Positions 40,901-52,900 of a DNA stretch of 64,000 nt are shown piece after piece (the stretch's first letter is position 1; each line of letters opens with the position of its first letter). The position numbers and the translations under genes were made by a program. The stretch lies in contig NZ_CP107852.1 in the NCBI RefSeq assembly GCF_036346875.1, forward strand, positions 6,696,001 to 6,760,000. The letters run 5' to 3'. Under the pieces are notes generated by a model. That model ran no database searches. It saw only the letters and a list, made by a program, of their open reading frames with translations, and had not been told where the DNA came from. Origin of the DNA: Nocardia sp. NBC_00508 (GTDB lineage Bacteria > Actinomycetota > Actinomycetes > Mycobacteriales > Mycobacteriaceae).

Positions 40901-43900
40901 CAACCACCGGCCAACAACTCACCGGAGGGCGAGCACGCCATTGATGAGGCCGGTAACGCGATGCGGCAGGCCGCGGAAGCGGTGCTGGCGGACTACCACG
41001 CCCGGTCGGGACCCGATATCCCCGAAGCCGAACGGCTGACCAGTGTCCCGCACACCACCCTCTCCGACCTGCTGCGCAACGACGACCCCGCCGGAGAGAC
41101 TCTGCCGGACGGTATCCGATGGTCGGAATTCGGCCTCGACTTGGACGAGGCCGACGACGCGCCACGCGCACTCCCCGAGTCGTCAGCCACGGCGTCTTCT
41201 CGCCGACCCACACCGGGTACGCCTGATAGCCAGCCCGTGCCGACGGTAGGGCATCCGGACGAACCGGTCAGACCTGCGGTTCAGCCGAAGGCCGCGCCGA
41301 AGCAGTATCCGGGTACACCGGATGACGCTCTGGATGTTCCCCCAGGAAGCGTAGCCCGGGGTGACGGTGGTCAAATGGTATTGGCCCGTTATACGAAGGG
41401 GTTGCCGATAGAAGGGCCCTTGGCCTTTCACACGCCGCCCGGCGGGTCCGAGCCTGAGCCGCCGCCCAACACCCAAAATCCCATGACTGACGGTCTGGGC
41501 CGCTTCCGCAAGAAGCCCGAAGCCTCCGCCGACACTCCTCAGGAGTTGGCGCGGGCCGCCCGCGACGGCGATACCGCCGCGTTCGCCCGTTTGCGCGACC
41601 ACTATCACGACGCGGTTCGGCGACTCGTGTCGTCGATAACGCAGGACAGCTCGCTGGCCGCCCGACTCACCGACGAGACGTTTTCATATGCGGGTCGCCG
41701 AATGGACAGAATTTCGGTGGACGCACCCGGTCCATGGTTCGACGCCATCGCCGTTGCACGCACCAATCAGTATCTCCAGTTCTCTCGGCTCCGGACTCGG
41801 CTTGCCTCGGAATACGGTGACCTCGACGGCGTCTCCGCCTCCGACCCCGGCATCCGCCTCATCACGGAAGCCACCCGATCGCAGTTGTGGGAGGCCATGC
41901 AGCAGCCGGAGCCTGCCCAAATTCGCTGCTTGGAACTGCGTTTCTACAAAGACCGTCGGACCGGCGAGGTTGCGACCGAGCTGGGCATTCCAATTGACGA
42001 GGTCAACGCCCTTGCGGCAGCGGGCTTGCGCGCTGCTGCCCGTCACCTGAACCCCCAGCCCGACGTCGGCAGCGATCCGCCGCCCGACGGTGCTCACACC
42101 GCTCCGCACACCGGTTCCGCTCCGCCCACGACCGACACGGAGGCGGCGGAGAGTGCGCGGGTGGACGCCGAGCGACAAGCAGCCATTGCCGAGGTAGCCG
42201 GTGAGGTTGGTGTCAGTCACGAAATCGTCGAGATGGTGTTGCAGGGTCGGTCCGCGGTTGCCGAAGAGGCCGTCACACGCGTGAGGGAAGGGGCCGCTCG
42301 GCTCGGGTACCGGGATCAGGTCACCAAACCGGACGTGGCCCGTGCCGCTGGTATCAGTCTGACGACAGTCGACAAAGTGCTGGGCAACGGGCGCGGCAGG
42401 GTGGACGAGAACATCAGACAGTGGGTTCTCACCGTGGCCGCAGAGATCGGCTACACCGGCAGGATCACACGTGCCGCAGTGGCCCGTGAAGCGGGCGTAG
42501 GCGTGTCAACCGTCGAGAAGGTCTTGCGAAACGGACCGGTACTGACCTCGGAGGCCGCTCGTGTCGTACGCGAAGCTGCCTACCGTCATGGGCTTCTGCA
42601 GCCGCCCTCGAACCGCGTCTTGCCACCTACCGGGCCGGTGTCCGAGGCCGGCGCGGCGGATGTGGCAGCGCGGGTGGGAGTGTCCACTTCGAAGGTCTAT
42701 AGGGTGCTCCGAGGGGAGAGCGGCCGTGATCCCGAAACCGCTGCCCGCGTGCTGGAAACAACCGACGAGATCGGATTCCGGCCTCAGTCGCCTGGTGCGC
42801 CTGCCCTGCGGGTGGTGACCCATTCTGCGCTGCAAAGCGCCATTGAGGAGCTACCACCGGAGGTGGCCGACTACGTCAGAATCCGGTATCTGGAGGGGGA
42901 TTCACCAGAGAACATTGCGACCGCGCTCGGCTCCGATGTGGATGCCGACCTGCTGCACAGGTCGGCCCTCGCCTATCTTGGCGCCCATTTTTCCGCTGCA
43001 TTCGCGGGCGATGTCGCTGTGCAGCGGTTTGCCACTGCGGTTGGAGCCGACGTGGAGGTGAACGGCGCGGTGCGGCAGGCAACCACCGCGGATGTGGCTT
43101 GGCTGGCCGGAACGAACACGGATATGGCTGCGCGCGCACTCGCGGGTGATGAGGTCCCCCATGCGTTAGCCGCCCGAGTGCGGGAGGCGGTCCGGCGGCT
43201 CGGACTGCGACCCGCTGCCTCGTCTCCGGAATCCGAGTCGAACGTGGCCACCGGGCTGGTGTTTGAGCGAGAAGCCGACGCCGGTGTCGGTCATCCCGGG
43301 GTCGACATCTTGGAGAACCCGGCCGCACGGCCGAAGTCGGGAGACCGGCCACAGCACGCCACCGTGGCTGACGTCGCGCAAGAAGCCGGGGTTAACGTCG
43401 CGACGGCTCACTGGGTGCTGCTCGGCGGAGCCGTCGATGAACCGCACATACCGCGGCAAGTGCTCGACGCGGCCGAGAGCGTCGGGTATTCGCACCGACC
43501 CCAACCAAACGGCCAACCGAACGACAAGGACGAGCATCAGCCGGTGATGCTGCCGGACGTGGCGCAGTGGGCCGGTGTAACGGACACTCAGGTCTACGCC
43601 GTGCTGGGCGGGCAGATCGTCGATCCGGCTGTCGCCCGGCGAGTGTGGGAAGCGGTCCGAGAGCTCTTTCCCCAGCGCGAATCCGACACGCCTGGCCACG
43701 CAAACGTGATAGCGATACCACGCGCTGTGCTGGAGCACGCGATCGGAGAACTCCCGGAAAGATTGACGGCCTATGCGACACTGCGCTACCTGGAGGGATA
43801 CTCCCCCGCACAGGCCACAGCCGCGCTGGGTCTTCGGGCAGAAGACTCCCAACGACTCGGAGAGGCGGCGGTTCGTCGGTTGGCCGAGCACCTGCGCACC

Positions 43901-46900
43901 GCATTTGGTGAGGACCTGCCAGAAGACGGCAGGCTGCGGCGCGCGCGCGTGGAGGATATAGCACAGGCGGTCGGTGTCAACCGTGCCACGGTCTACCGCG
44001 TACTCCGAGGCAAAGAGGTGATCGACCCGGATGCCGCCCGGCGAGTGTGGGATGCGGTGGCGCGACTCGGATTCCGGCCGCTGCGCGGGTCTACTGACCC
44101 GGTGCCGGACCATCCCGGTGCGCTCACTGGGCTGATATTCGCGTCGAACACCTTCGACCGTCGTTTGCCCGACTCGGCGGACCAGCATGAGCCCGAGCAG
44201 CACGTGACCACCGCCGACGAGATCCCGACCCTGTCGGCCCCCCTTGAGCAGCCGAAACGGGCAGGGGGCGGCTGGCAGCCCCCAAGCGGAGTGGAGCCCT
44301 TTCACGACGTGGATCGGGCAGAAGCGCTCGATCTCCCCGAGCGGAGGCAGATCGCGCAGCGTAGGCCCCGCAACCTCGATGTGTGGTTCGCCGCCGATCC
44401 GGACATTCCGCCAGGAGCGGGTGCGCACGCCTTCGGGCCTCAGAAGCCACCGGGTGACAACACCTCCGCGGAACAATCGGCAGCCGAGGCAGAACGAGTA
44501 GATCCGTTGGCGGCGGTCGACACCGGACTGCCGGTATCGGCGAAGCCGAACGACGCCCAGGCGTGGTACAAGCCGCGGTGGTGGAAGAAATCGGCGTCCG
44601 GAGGGGTATCCCGCCACGACGACGTTGCCGAGCAGATCCGGTCGCACCACGAGGCCTTGGTCGCCGAACAGAAGGCGGCGGAGAGGGCTCTGATCGAGCA
44701 GTTCGATCTGCTCTGGGTGCCGGGAGAATTGTCGCCTGCGTTGCGGTCCATGGGCGAGTACCAGGCCGGGCTGGAGCGTTACGTCGAATCCTGGCGCGAC
44801 ACTCCTGCCCCTGAATACGTCGTCGCTGAGCGGACCATGGTGTTGCGGGACGCGGTGCTGCGCTATCACGAGGCGGGTCGTGCCGTGGCCGCCGCCGGAC
44901 AGCTGCTGGACACACCGCTTGCATCGGAGTGGACCGAGCGGCACACGCAACTGATGAGTCTGGTCGAGGCAGCGACGAACCGGGTCGCGGCCGCGTCCAA
45001 TTTGCGCACGGTCGTGGAGATGGTGGAGGCAGCACGGGATTCGGGGCGCCGACCGAATCTGAGCATTCCGAATCTCTCCGTGCCCGCCCATCGGGTGGAG
45101 ACATCGCCGTATTCGGAGACTCTGGCAGCGCTTCGCTCTGCTGACTACGAAAACAGCCTGAAAAATTACGAGCCGTGGCCCACGCTTGATAATGCGAAGA
45201 CCGTGAAGCGGCACGAGCGGCAGTATCGAGCCTTGCAGACGGCGGTGTCGCGCTATCAGGCGGCGAATACCGAATTCCATCACCGTGAATCGCAGATCGA
45301 CGGGTTCACGCAACTCGACGCAGTCGATGGCGGTGGGGTCCGCGGAGACGAGCAACAGCCAGAACCCGGGGACATACAGGACTCGAGCACCGTGCCCCAT
45401 CAGCTGCCCCCGGCCCGCGAGGCGTCCGAGGGCGGGCAGGTGCCGGGTAGCCCCACGCCGAGAGACAGAGCCGCATCGAATGAGATAACAATCGGCCGAG
45501 AGGAATGGGAACTAGGCCACCTGGAAATCAGAAGTCTGCTGCCAGGGCATTGGCCCAACGCGCCCCACCAGCCCCTCGCCGTTCGGTTGATCTCTGCATT
45601 GTTGGACGATGCGTTTCGTCACAGCCGCAGCGCGCGAATAAAGATCTCGGTGCATTACGCCGATTTGCACTGCACCGTCACCGCCCAAGGCCGTACGTTG
45701 CCCACACCGGATGTGCCGGGGCCGCAAGACTCCTGGGTCCCAGAGTTGGAGCGAGTGGCCTGGTCGTGGGGCTTCGCGTTGCGCCGGAAGCCGCCGGGTC
45801 GGGAAGTCAGCTTCGTTCTCGAGCAGGACGACTACCTTCCCACACAAAAGCCGGACTGGTGGGCTGGTGTCCACATCAATGCCTCCAGTGAGCGCGGGCC
45901 GCTCGATCTGAGGACCGGTGTGCGGATCAGGCGGGATCAGCGGCAGTTGGTCGCGGAGGTTCGGCAGGCCATCGTTCAGCTCACGGGCGCGGGGCGGAGT
46001 CAGTCCTTGTTCCCGGAGCTTGCGTTCTCGGCGTTGGTCGACAACGTGTTCCGGCATACCGATTCGGATGCGTGGGTGAGCGCGACGATGATCGATCGGG
46101 GCATGGTGCGGGTCGAGGTCACCGACAACAGCCAACGTCTGCCGGCGCTGGACCCGGCACGGACGGTGAGCCGAGGCATCACCATGGTGGACGACACCGC
46201 CGATGGATGGGGTGTCGAACTGCATGACCGGGGCAAGACGGTGTGGTTCGAGTACAACGTCGACCGCACCGTGGCAAATCCGGATTCCGATGCTCGGGCC
46301 GACAGTGTGGCACGTGCACTGGACGATTCCGGTGACTGGCTCGACGAGGACGTATTGCGCAGCGGTACGGCTGTCGAAGTCGCGGCGTGGTTGTCGCGCA
46401 CGTGGCAGGCGGAGCTGGTCGGCTTCGACGACAGGCCGGAGGCGTCCCGGAATGTGGCTCGCGGACTGAACCACATGGTTACCGAATATCCACGGTTCGT
46501 CGTACAGAATGGTGCCGTCGTCACGGTCGGCAAAGTCTCTGGTGGCAATGGCGTCGATGTCGCGGCGCATCGCAACGATCATGGGCAGGTTTTCATCGAG
46601 TCGATAACCGTCGACCCGCGGCTGATCGGAACACCGTCCGAACCTGGCGGCCAGAAACTCTATGCGTCGGTTGTCGGCGCGATCGGTGGTGTTCTCGTCG
46701 ACGTTGGTGTCGGCGTGCAGCGGCATCGCGGATTCCAGTACGGCACTGGTGTCGCCGTGGTGCGGGAGCGTGGATTCCAGTATCTCTTCGACCACTACAT
46801 AAGGTCTCGGTCTGAGCGGGGAGTCGATGACGAGACCGCGTTCGAGGAGTGGGTGCGCGGCCAGCTCGGCGAGTCTGTCATCAAGCCCCGCAGCCCGATT

Positions 46901-49900
46901 CACCTCGGACGACGTGCTTTGTCGAAACGCTTCGATATGCAGCGGGCCGCTCGGGCGGCGACAGCCGACGTGGTGGTCAACGGGTGGGACAACGCCTCGG
47001 ACGCGGCGCGGACGTTGTATCGGCTGCTGTTCGCGCAACTGCGCAGCGACCCGGAGTCGCTGGATCTCCCCGATACTGCCGTGCCGGAGTTCGACCGGTA
47101 CGGCTGGATGCGCAGGGGCCGCGATTACGACAATGTGCCAGATCTTGCCGCGGCGTTCACGGCCGAACGCGGCATCCCGGTGATAGGGGCCGATATTCAG
47201 GGTAGCGAGATGTACAAGGTCCGGGGCTTCTTCGATGGGCTCCGCGCCATGGGTGACTTTTTCCCCGGTGTCGAAATCCACGCGGCAGGTTTTCGCCAGA
47301 TGGACATTTCGGTAATGGCAACGCCGGACGAGAACTCCATCGACGGTGCGAATGAGATAATCTTTAACCAAACGTATCTCATGGAGAAGTATCCCACCGA
47401 CTATGTCAATGGATTCAGGTTCAAGCCTCGTGAATCGTTCGACGAGGCCGGTTACCGCTTCGCATTGATCATGGTAGCCGACGCCGGTAGCGCGATTTTG
47501 GATGATGTATTTCCCGCGTTGCTCACCCGATGGCACCAAGGAAGAGCCGAAGGGCGCTATGGCTACGAAAAATACTTCGGAGAATGGCTGAGGGCGCAGT
47601 TCAAGACACACAGTCGCCACGCTCGCTACCGAGATGATCACTGGTCGCCCTTCCGAGATCTGCACTTGGACGAGAGAGCAGCTCTGGCAGAGTCAGTCAT
47701 CGCCGTGGTACTCAAATCGGGGGATCCCGTCGACGGAGAGCGACCGAAGCCCACCGACGGGCAGCGAGTGCTTTATTCGCTGCTGATGAAGCATTTGACC
47801 CCCCAATGGAACAGAGCGCGCCATCCCCACGGACCGGACTCCATAGTTGATCAGCCGACGCAGAAGACGGCACAGACATCAGAAGTGCCGACGACGAACA
47901 GTCATGTGCGGAGCAACCGAACCTCCTTGCAGCAGGGCACGGCGGCCGACCAGAATGGTCGCAAACATCGCGCACCTCGACGGCCCGCGGCCCCGCCTGG
48001 GGCCGTGGGCGTCCCCGAAGACCCCTTCGGCGACCGCGACAGAGCGTGGAACCACGGCCGCCCGGACCCGAGACAGGTACACAAGCTCGCAGAAGTCGAC
48101 GCGGTTGGCGGTGGCTGGTCCCGCCGTAAACAGCCCAAACCGGGTGACACACCCAACACCGATGCGGTGCCGGATGATCCCGTGGACGAAAACGCATGGG
48201 CACTCAGCAGGCCGGGGCGGGATCAGCCCGAGCGGCTGGACGAGGTCCGCCGCGAGCTGGCGGATGCCGAGGCGCGGTGCAAGCACGCGCGGGCGCAGCG
48301 CGACGACATGGCCGATCTGTGCGAGGTCGATCCAGCCGATTTGGAGCAGTTGACGCGCGAACTTACCTACTTGCGTGAGGAACTGGGGGTTCCAGCCGAT
48401 GCGAGCCCCGAGGATGTGACCGCGAGGCTGGAGACGGTGATCTTCGAGAAGAGCAGCACACCGATCAAAGACCGGTCACTGGATGATGCCCGGCTACTCC
48501 TGCTCGCCGAGGAGCGGTATCCGCAGCTGAACACCGTGGTCGAACAGACCGAACTGTTCCATTTGTGGGATGGGCACGCCCAACGCCTTGCAGACGTCGT
48601 ACGCGCGTACTCGCTACGGGAGCAGGCGCGGGACTTGCTCGACAACATGGCCGAGGGTCCGGAGGAACTCTTGGCCGGACTGAAGCCGGATTCCCCGCTG
48701 GAACAGTTGGCACGCAAACGTGACGAAATCCGCGAGGAACTAGGAATTCCGGCCGATATGGAGGCCGACGAGCTGTCCACGAGGCTAGAGGAGATTATCG
48801 CCGATGCGAGCCGGCCCGCGGATGCCGAGCGGGCCGATTCGTTGCTTGAGCTCAACACCCTGGTCCAGTACGTCACTGCGTTCCATGAGCTGAATACAGA
48901 GGCCCAGCGGCTCGACAAGCTGGCCCATGACCACCTCGACGGTGACCGGGACGCCCAGCCGGGCCCAGCCGTCGCCGAAGACGACGCTCCCGGTACCGAA
49001 GGACACCGTTACGGATACCTCCGGACCGTTTCCCCCCAACGGTTCAACGCGTCTTCCGACGACGAATTCAAACACTGGGCTGCCGCTTCTGAATTGTCTG
49101 CCAGTGCACTGGTTTTCGAGACCGTGAAAGCGGCGAAGGCGTTCGCCCGCAACTACTGGAACCCGCTCGTCGCGAGCTTCGACGAAAGAACATTACGGGC
49201 ATTGCGGTGGGCGAAGGATCGGGCTTCCGGCCCCTTCGGATACGCGGCGATCAATGCCTACGATCCCACATCGGTGCCAGCCGGCCATGCCGACCACGAC
49301 CGAGTGCGGCGTGTCGGTAAGGCCATGCGGCTCATGCCCCTTCCCCGAGACATGATCGTCATGATCCCGCTCAACCTGGATGCCGTCGACTACGCCAACC
49401 CCGAATCCCTGCCTGGGGCACGGCTACCGATTGCCAAATACCTCTCCGCCGAGCTCGGCACCATCCCGTCGGACAGACTGGACGACAGCGACATCGGTTT
49501 CCTATTGGCCCGAAAGGGCACTCCGGCTCTGTTGATGGAACCGATCACCGCCACGTTCGAAGTCCTCATCCTAGGGTCATCCTGCACACTGACCCAGGCC
49601 TACATCAGAGCCGATGACCGGAGGTACGTCTACGGCTACCTCCAACCTCCTCCCGGCAGAGGTGGCGGGAAACACAAGCCGCCCTCAGGAGGAGGTCCGG
49701 CGACAGCACTCAATCAGAATGTTCGCGAATCGCCGGTCGAGACACGGCAATTGGAACCGGGCACACAGTCGGACAGGCGGTCTGAGCACATTCCGGACGG
49801 ATCGACATTGCGCTCCACCCGCACGGCAGGGACCGTTCCGGATGATGAATCGACCATAAAGCGTGGTCTTACGACACCATGGTTCCGCAAGCCGACGCCC

Positions 49901-52900
49901 CCGCGCGCGGTCCCACCCTCTACCAGCGGCATCGTGGAGAACCCGTGGGACGACCGCTTGCACCTGAAACCGGCGCGGGTGGATGAACTCGCCCTATTCA
50001 ACGCGGACGGTAGTGATTTGTCCTCTAGTGGGAGTTCGGAGCAAAATAGGACTACATCCGCTCCTGTTGACTTGCCCGCAGAGTCACCTACTGCTGGGCC
50101 CGGCACAACAACGCCGGGCCGGCCTGCCGTCACCGGTGTGCCCATCCCGGCTGCCTTGAACTATGTCGCCGACGAGACCCGCCGACTGGTGAAGGCGGCA
50201 CTAGGGAGCTGGTCGGAGGACGCAGCTGCGAATACAGCGTCCGAGGCTGCCGGTCAGCTTTTGGATCACTACGTCAACCTTCGCGCTCGGGGACTGGACG
50301 GCACCACGATCGACGGCCCGTCGATCGGAATCATCCTCGACCACGTCTGGGGCGACACAGAGGTCTCCACCAGCGACCGACGTATCCTCTTCGAAATACC
50401 GGAAGCCGGTGCGGGCCCACCGATCATTCGCAAGGCCGCACGCGAGGGGCAACCACTGCAGCAGCTCGCACCCATCCACGGCAGCGACCAGCTGAGGCTC
50501 CGTGATGCCGCCACCGTGCACGGTGATCCCGAACTCCACGCAGAAATGCGTGGAGTGAACATCAAGCCCGGCATGCACACCGGTTTGGCCGCGGGCCTGG
50601 GCCGCGCCGCCGCACACATTTTGATGGAAAATTTTTGGCCCGACGAGATCAAAACCACGGTGAACACGATCGTCGAGGAAATGATCCTGCACGGGATCGA
50701 GCCGGGCGCGCGTGCAACGCTGCTACTCACACTCGTCATGGTCCACAACGGCAACGAACAAGCCGAAATTCTCCGCATCGGCCTCCGAGTCTGGGGCACC
50801 GGTGAACCACCAACGCCGCCGATCAACACGCTCCATAAACCGGACCTGGCCAGATACGGATTGCGCGCCATGGACACCGGAACAGCGACGAACTCGGACA
50901 GCTACGACATCTGGGCAGTCCTCGAACTCGACACAGCAATAGCCGCCGCCAGCACGGAGGGCGGACCACAACAACCCGCCACCAACACCACCGGCCGCCG
51001 ACTGACACCATGGAGCGCCAGCCGCACGCCGGGGCGCGGCTGGCGTCCGCCCGCAACGGAGATCGCCTTCCACGCGGCCGATCGGAACGGACCCGAGGCC
51101 GGGGCATTCGGAAACCGTGGACCTCGGCCGGATGAGGTTGTCCGCCGCCGCGACGGGCTGGAATGGGCCCAAGGAGATGCCGCGGACTCGAACAAGCCGA
51201 AAGCAACTTCCGGCGCGCCGGCGCCGGCCGCGCCGGGAAAGCGATCCGAAGACCGAACCGCTACCGGCAAAGTAACCGGCCCGGGCGAGGCGCCGGACGG
51301 GCAACTGCGGCAGTTGCTGCAACGACATGTCGCGCAAGGTCATCCGGAGCAGGCAACCGACCTCGTCCAGCGGCACATCGGTAACACGGTGTTCGGATGG
51401 GTGTTGGCTCGGGTGGGCGAACAGCAGACGGCGCGAGAGATCACCGACCAGGCATGCTCGAGGCTAGTGGATAGCCTTACCCGGCTGGGCGATCGAAGCA
51501 TCGAGCAAGCGATCACTGTCATCACCCGAACCCTGATGGCCGAACACCGCGTGTTCGACGAGTTCCGGAAACGTATCCGAGACGCCTATATCGCCGGTGT
51601 TGGTGTCGAGGAGGTCGATCCGGTAGCACAGGCATTGGCCACGGTACCCAAATCAACGCTGCTCAAGCTCATCCAAGAGGCTCTACACCCCCGCCAGCAG
51701 CAGCGTATCCGCCAAATGTGGCCCACACACCGCGACCCGCAACCCCGGAGGTTCGTACCCAGCGAGAACGCAGGCGAGAACCTCGAGCTTTGGGCTGCGA
51801 TCCGCAGACTGGCAACTGCGGTCGCGCCCGAACACGCCGCACGGCCGCAGACCACTCAAGCCGAGCTACCCCATCCGTCGCCTGCCCCAACACCCATTGA
51901 ATCGGGCGAGCTACCCAATCTATCGCCCGCCGCAGACAGGCTCCGAGTTCCGCAGTCGCGGGAGGAGCAGTGGTTTGCGGAGTGGTGCCAGGCCCGGTTG
52001 ATCGGGCAGCCGGGACAGCCGCGGATAGGGCTCGAGAAGTTTGTCCAAATGTTCAGGTTGACCGGCAGCCAGGTACAACTGTGGCTTGCCAAACTCGGCC
52101 TCGACAAGAACGATTCCCGCCTCGCACCGATCGGACACTTCCCCACACCCGACGCCAGCCCAACAACCTGGCTGCCGACCATACGAGGGTACCTCGGAGT
52201 CACATCCAGACGAATGGACGAACTGATCGATGCACCGCCCGGAACATGGAACCTCGCCGAACACGGGGAAACAGAGCTGGACCTCCCCCAGGTCCGCGCA
52301 TTGCTCCGCCGCATCCCCGACGCCCGAGAAACCTACATCGACGCGGCCCGGCTGTATCCCGGACTGCTGACACCGGAGGGTGTTCCCGCATACCCCGAAG
52401 GATATCCCGGAATAGCCGGATATATTCGCTTCAGGCGCACACACAATAACCTTAGCCTGCAAGAGATTGCCAACCTTTTCGGCAAGCCGAAGTCGACGAT
52501 CTACAGATGGGAAAACGAAATCCGTCAGCCCACGACAGAAAACGTAACAGCCTTCAACAAAGCGCTACCCTCTCGTTATGTCGTAACGCCCGATGAGCTG
52601 GCCGAGAACTTCACCCACCTACGCAGAGAGTCGCTGATATTTCCGTCACTGCGCGCTACCGAATCATTCGGCGATTACTCACGGCACCTCCGGCACGTGA
52701 ACAATCTTACGACAGGTGACGCGGCCCGAATCTTCGACGTCGACATTTCCACAATAATTGACCAGGAAGCAGGAAGGAGTAGGCCGAGCGATGAAACCGA
52801 CATGTTGAATATCTGGGATCGTGTTCTGCACCTCGCGGGTCCGTGGAACGACCTGGCCGACGCGTGGGGGTACAGCTACCGGATGAATCCCAACGGAGAA

